A stretch of 64,000 nucleotides of DNA from Pseudoruegeria sp. HB172150 (GTDB taxonomy: Bacteria > Pseudomonadota > Alphaproteobacteria > Rhodobacterales > Rhodobacteraceae). Position 1 is the first letter of the stretch; the number at the start of each line of letters is the position of its first letter. The position numbers and the translations under genes were made by a program. Under the pieces are notes generated by a model, which ran no database searches, was not told the origin of the DNA, and was given only the letters and a program-made list of their open reading frames with translations. This document shows, piece by piece, positions 62,979 through 64,000 of this stretch. The stretch lies in NCBI RefSeq assembly GCF_013184805.1, contig NZ_JAATNG010000003.1:248001-312000 (forward strand), written 5' to 3'.

Positions 62979-63404
62979 ATGCGCGGAAAATGCCTGTGCG
63001 GGGCGGTCAGGATCGCAGTGGCGGACCAAGTGGCGGAGATCAGCGCCTGCCATTGCGACCTGTGCCGTGGCTGGACCGGTGCCGCGCAATGGGGCTTCGA
63101 GGCACCCGCCCCGGGGGTGACCGTAACCGGCGATGTGAAGACCTATCGCGCGACGTCCTTTTCCGAGCGGGCGTTCTGCCCCAACTGCGGCACGCATCTT
63201 TGGCTGCGTGACGATGACGGCCCTTACGAATTCGTGCCGGGGCTCTTTGAAGAGCTCCGCGCTGTCCCGTTGGAGCGAGAAGTTTATGCCGACCGCGCCT
63301 TTGCCTGCGTCCGACTTGCGGGCGAGCACCGGCGCGTCACCCGAGACGCCTACGAGCGGGATCATCCGCACGTGAACACGGAGGTTTGCGATGACCAAGT
63401 ATGA
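62979..63404 (+). CDS. Second GFA-family zinc protein
   Basis: 141 residues from the ATG at 62979; a GTG at 62970 overlapping the previous stop is an alternative. Zinc ligands: GKCLCGAVRI, SACHCDLCRGWTG and FCPNCGTHLWL. About a third of positions appear identical to the preceding protein in pairwise reading, so the pair likely arose by old duplication. Its last 14 bases overlap the gltB start in another frame, so it is cotranscribed with gltB. Confidence 0.85.
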   Translation: MRGKCLCGAVRIAVADQVAEISACHCDLCRGWTGAAQWGFEAPAPGVTVTGDVKTYRATSFSERAFCPNCGTHLWLRDDDGPYEFVPGLFEELRAVPLEREVYADRAFACVRLAGEHRRVTRDAYERDHPHVNTEVCDDQV

Positions 63405-64000
63405 CGCCGAATGGGTTGCCCGCGAGGAAGCGAAGCGTGCCTACATGGCAGAAAAGGGTCTGTACCGGCCGGATGACGAGCATGCCTCCTGCGGGGTGGG
63501 TCTTGTCGTGTCGGTCGACGGCAAGCCGAGCCGCAAGGTGGTGGAGAACGGGATCGCCGCGCTGAAGGCGATCTGGCACCGGGGTGCGGTGGATGCCGAC
63601 GGCAAGACCGGGGACGGCGCGGGCATTCATGTGCAGATCCCGGCTCCGTTCTTCTTCGAGCAGATCGAACGCACCGGCCACAAGCCGCACGAGGATCAGC
63701 TGATCGCGGTGGGGCAGGTGTTCCTGCCGCGCACGGATTTCGGCGCGCAGGAGACCTGCCGGACCATCGTGGAATCCGAGGTCCTGCGGATGGGCTATTA
63801 CATCTACGGCTGGCGTCATGTGCCGGTGAACGTGGATGTGCTGGGCGAGAAGGCGAACGCGACACGGCCGGAGATCGAGCAGATCCTGATCTCTAACTCG
63901 AAGGGCGTGGACGAGGAGACCTTCGAGCGCGAGCTTTACGTGATCCGGCGGCGGATCGAGAAGGCGGCCGCGGCGGCCGGTGTCGGCCAGCTCTACCTGG
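63391..64000 (+). CDS. gltB: Glutamate synthase large subunit, 5' part
   Basis: About 203 residues are present; the gene runs out of the window. The start ATG at 63391 has GGAGG 7 nt upstream. A 33-residue propeptide precedes the N-terminal nucleophile Cys34 (HASCGVGLVVSVDG) of the glutaminase type 2 domain, which must be exposed by processing for ammonia release from glutamine. HRGAVDADGKTGDGAGI is family-typical. Partner of gltD upstream; the synthase, FMN and iron-sulfur domains lie beyond base 64000. Confidence 0.95.
   Translation, partial: MTKYDAEWVAREEAKRAYMAEKGLYRPDDEHASCGVGLVVSVDGKPSRKVVENGIAALKAIWHRGAVDADGKTGDGAGIHVQIPAPFFFEQIERTGHKPHEDQLIAVGQVFLPRTDFGAQETCRTIVESEVLRMGYYIYGWRHVPVNVDVLGEKANATRPEIEQILISNSKGVDEETFERELYVIRRRIEKAAAAAGVGQLYL

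Overview
The window is a high-GC alphaproteobacterial chromosome segment, most likely from the Roseobacter group of the Rhodobacteraceae. This rests on recognised gene neighbourhoods (nusA-ylxR-infB, rnd-kdsD-lptCAB-hpf-ptsN, copA-cueR, a DctPQM TRAP operon), a glycan gene block with a GT14/DUF5927 protein that I associate with this family, a type 2 ArgC, and an alphaproteobacterial heat-shock promoter ahead of dnaK. Names come from recognising families and motifs by eye; no database search was run.

Layout. 1-4303: end of nusA, then ylxR and infB, closed by an intrinsic terminator. 4315-4544: a 45-codon gene with its own ribosome site and terminator. 4670-7293 (minus): peptidyl-prolyl isomerase, argJ, mutT. 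7471-14714: secA, two envelope proteins of unknown role (one a binding-protein/OmpA fusion), radC and a short-chain dehydrogenase. 14714-18040 (minus): dnaK-dnaJ with heat-shock promoter and terminator. 18088-25152: alkB, a lone polysaccharide-export type permease, cysQ, kdsB, a glycosyltransferase, galU, galE. 25242-30785: a Rhodobacterales-type intergenic element followed by two glycosyltransferases, a GT14/DUF5927 protein and a protein with two sulfotransferase-like halves. 30857-35716 (minus): rnd, kdsD, lptC, lptA, lptB, hpf, ptsN. 35786-41061 (minus): gluconate metabolism pair, copper efflux pair with a CueR-type promoter, argC. 41146-49646: a GntR-regulated TRAP transporter with a thiamine-diphosphate enzyme and MetE-like protein, plus a fumarylacetoacetase-family hydrolase and a 2-hydroxyacid dehydrogenase. 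49950-53916: ABC exporter and small secreted or unknown proteins, including a 28-codon membrane peptide with its own terminator.

54116-57663 looks like a small genomic islet. A 17-bp copy of the 3' end of tRNA-Leu(CAG) lies 3.5 kb from the intact tRNA gene, and a second near-repeat lies just inside each end, as arm sites would. The cargo is one large glycosyltransferase-TPR gene plus about 0.8 kb I cannot assign; no integrase is visible. After the tRNA come an acidic-repeat PRC-barrel protein, an NDUFA9-like protein, uppP, and gltD and the start of gltB separated by two GFA-family genes.

Functionally the window is dominated by envelope building: Kdo synthesis (kdsD, kdsB), LPS transport (lptCAB), UDP-sugars (galU, galE), undecaprenyl phosphate recycling (uppP), sulfotransfer and several glycosyltransferases. 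Housekeeping translation, chaperone, secretion and nitrogen genes make up much of the rest. Start codons were chosen by ribosome-binding site and family alignment, and several differ from the longest open frame.
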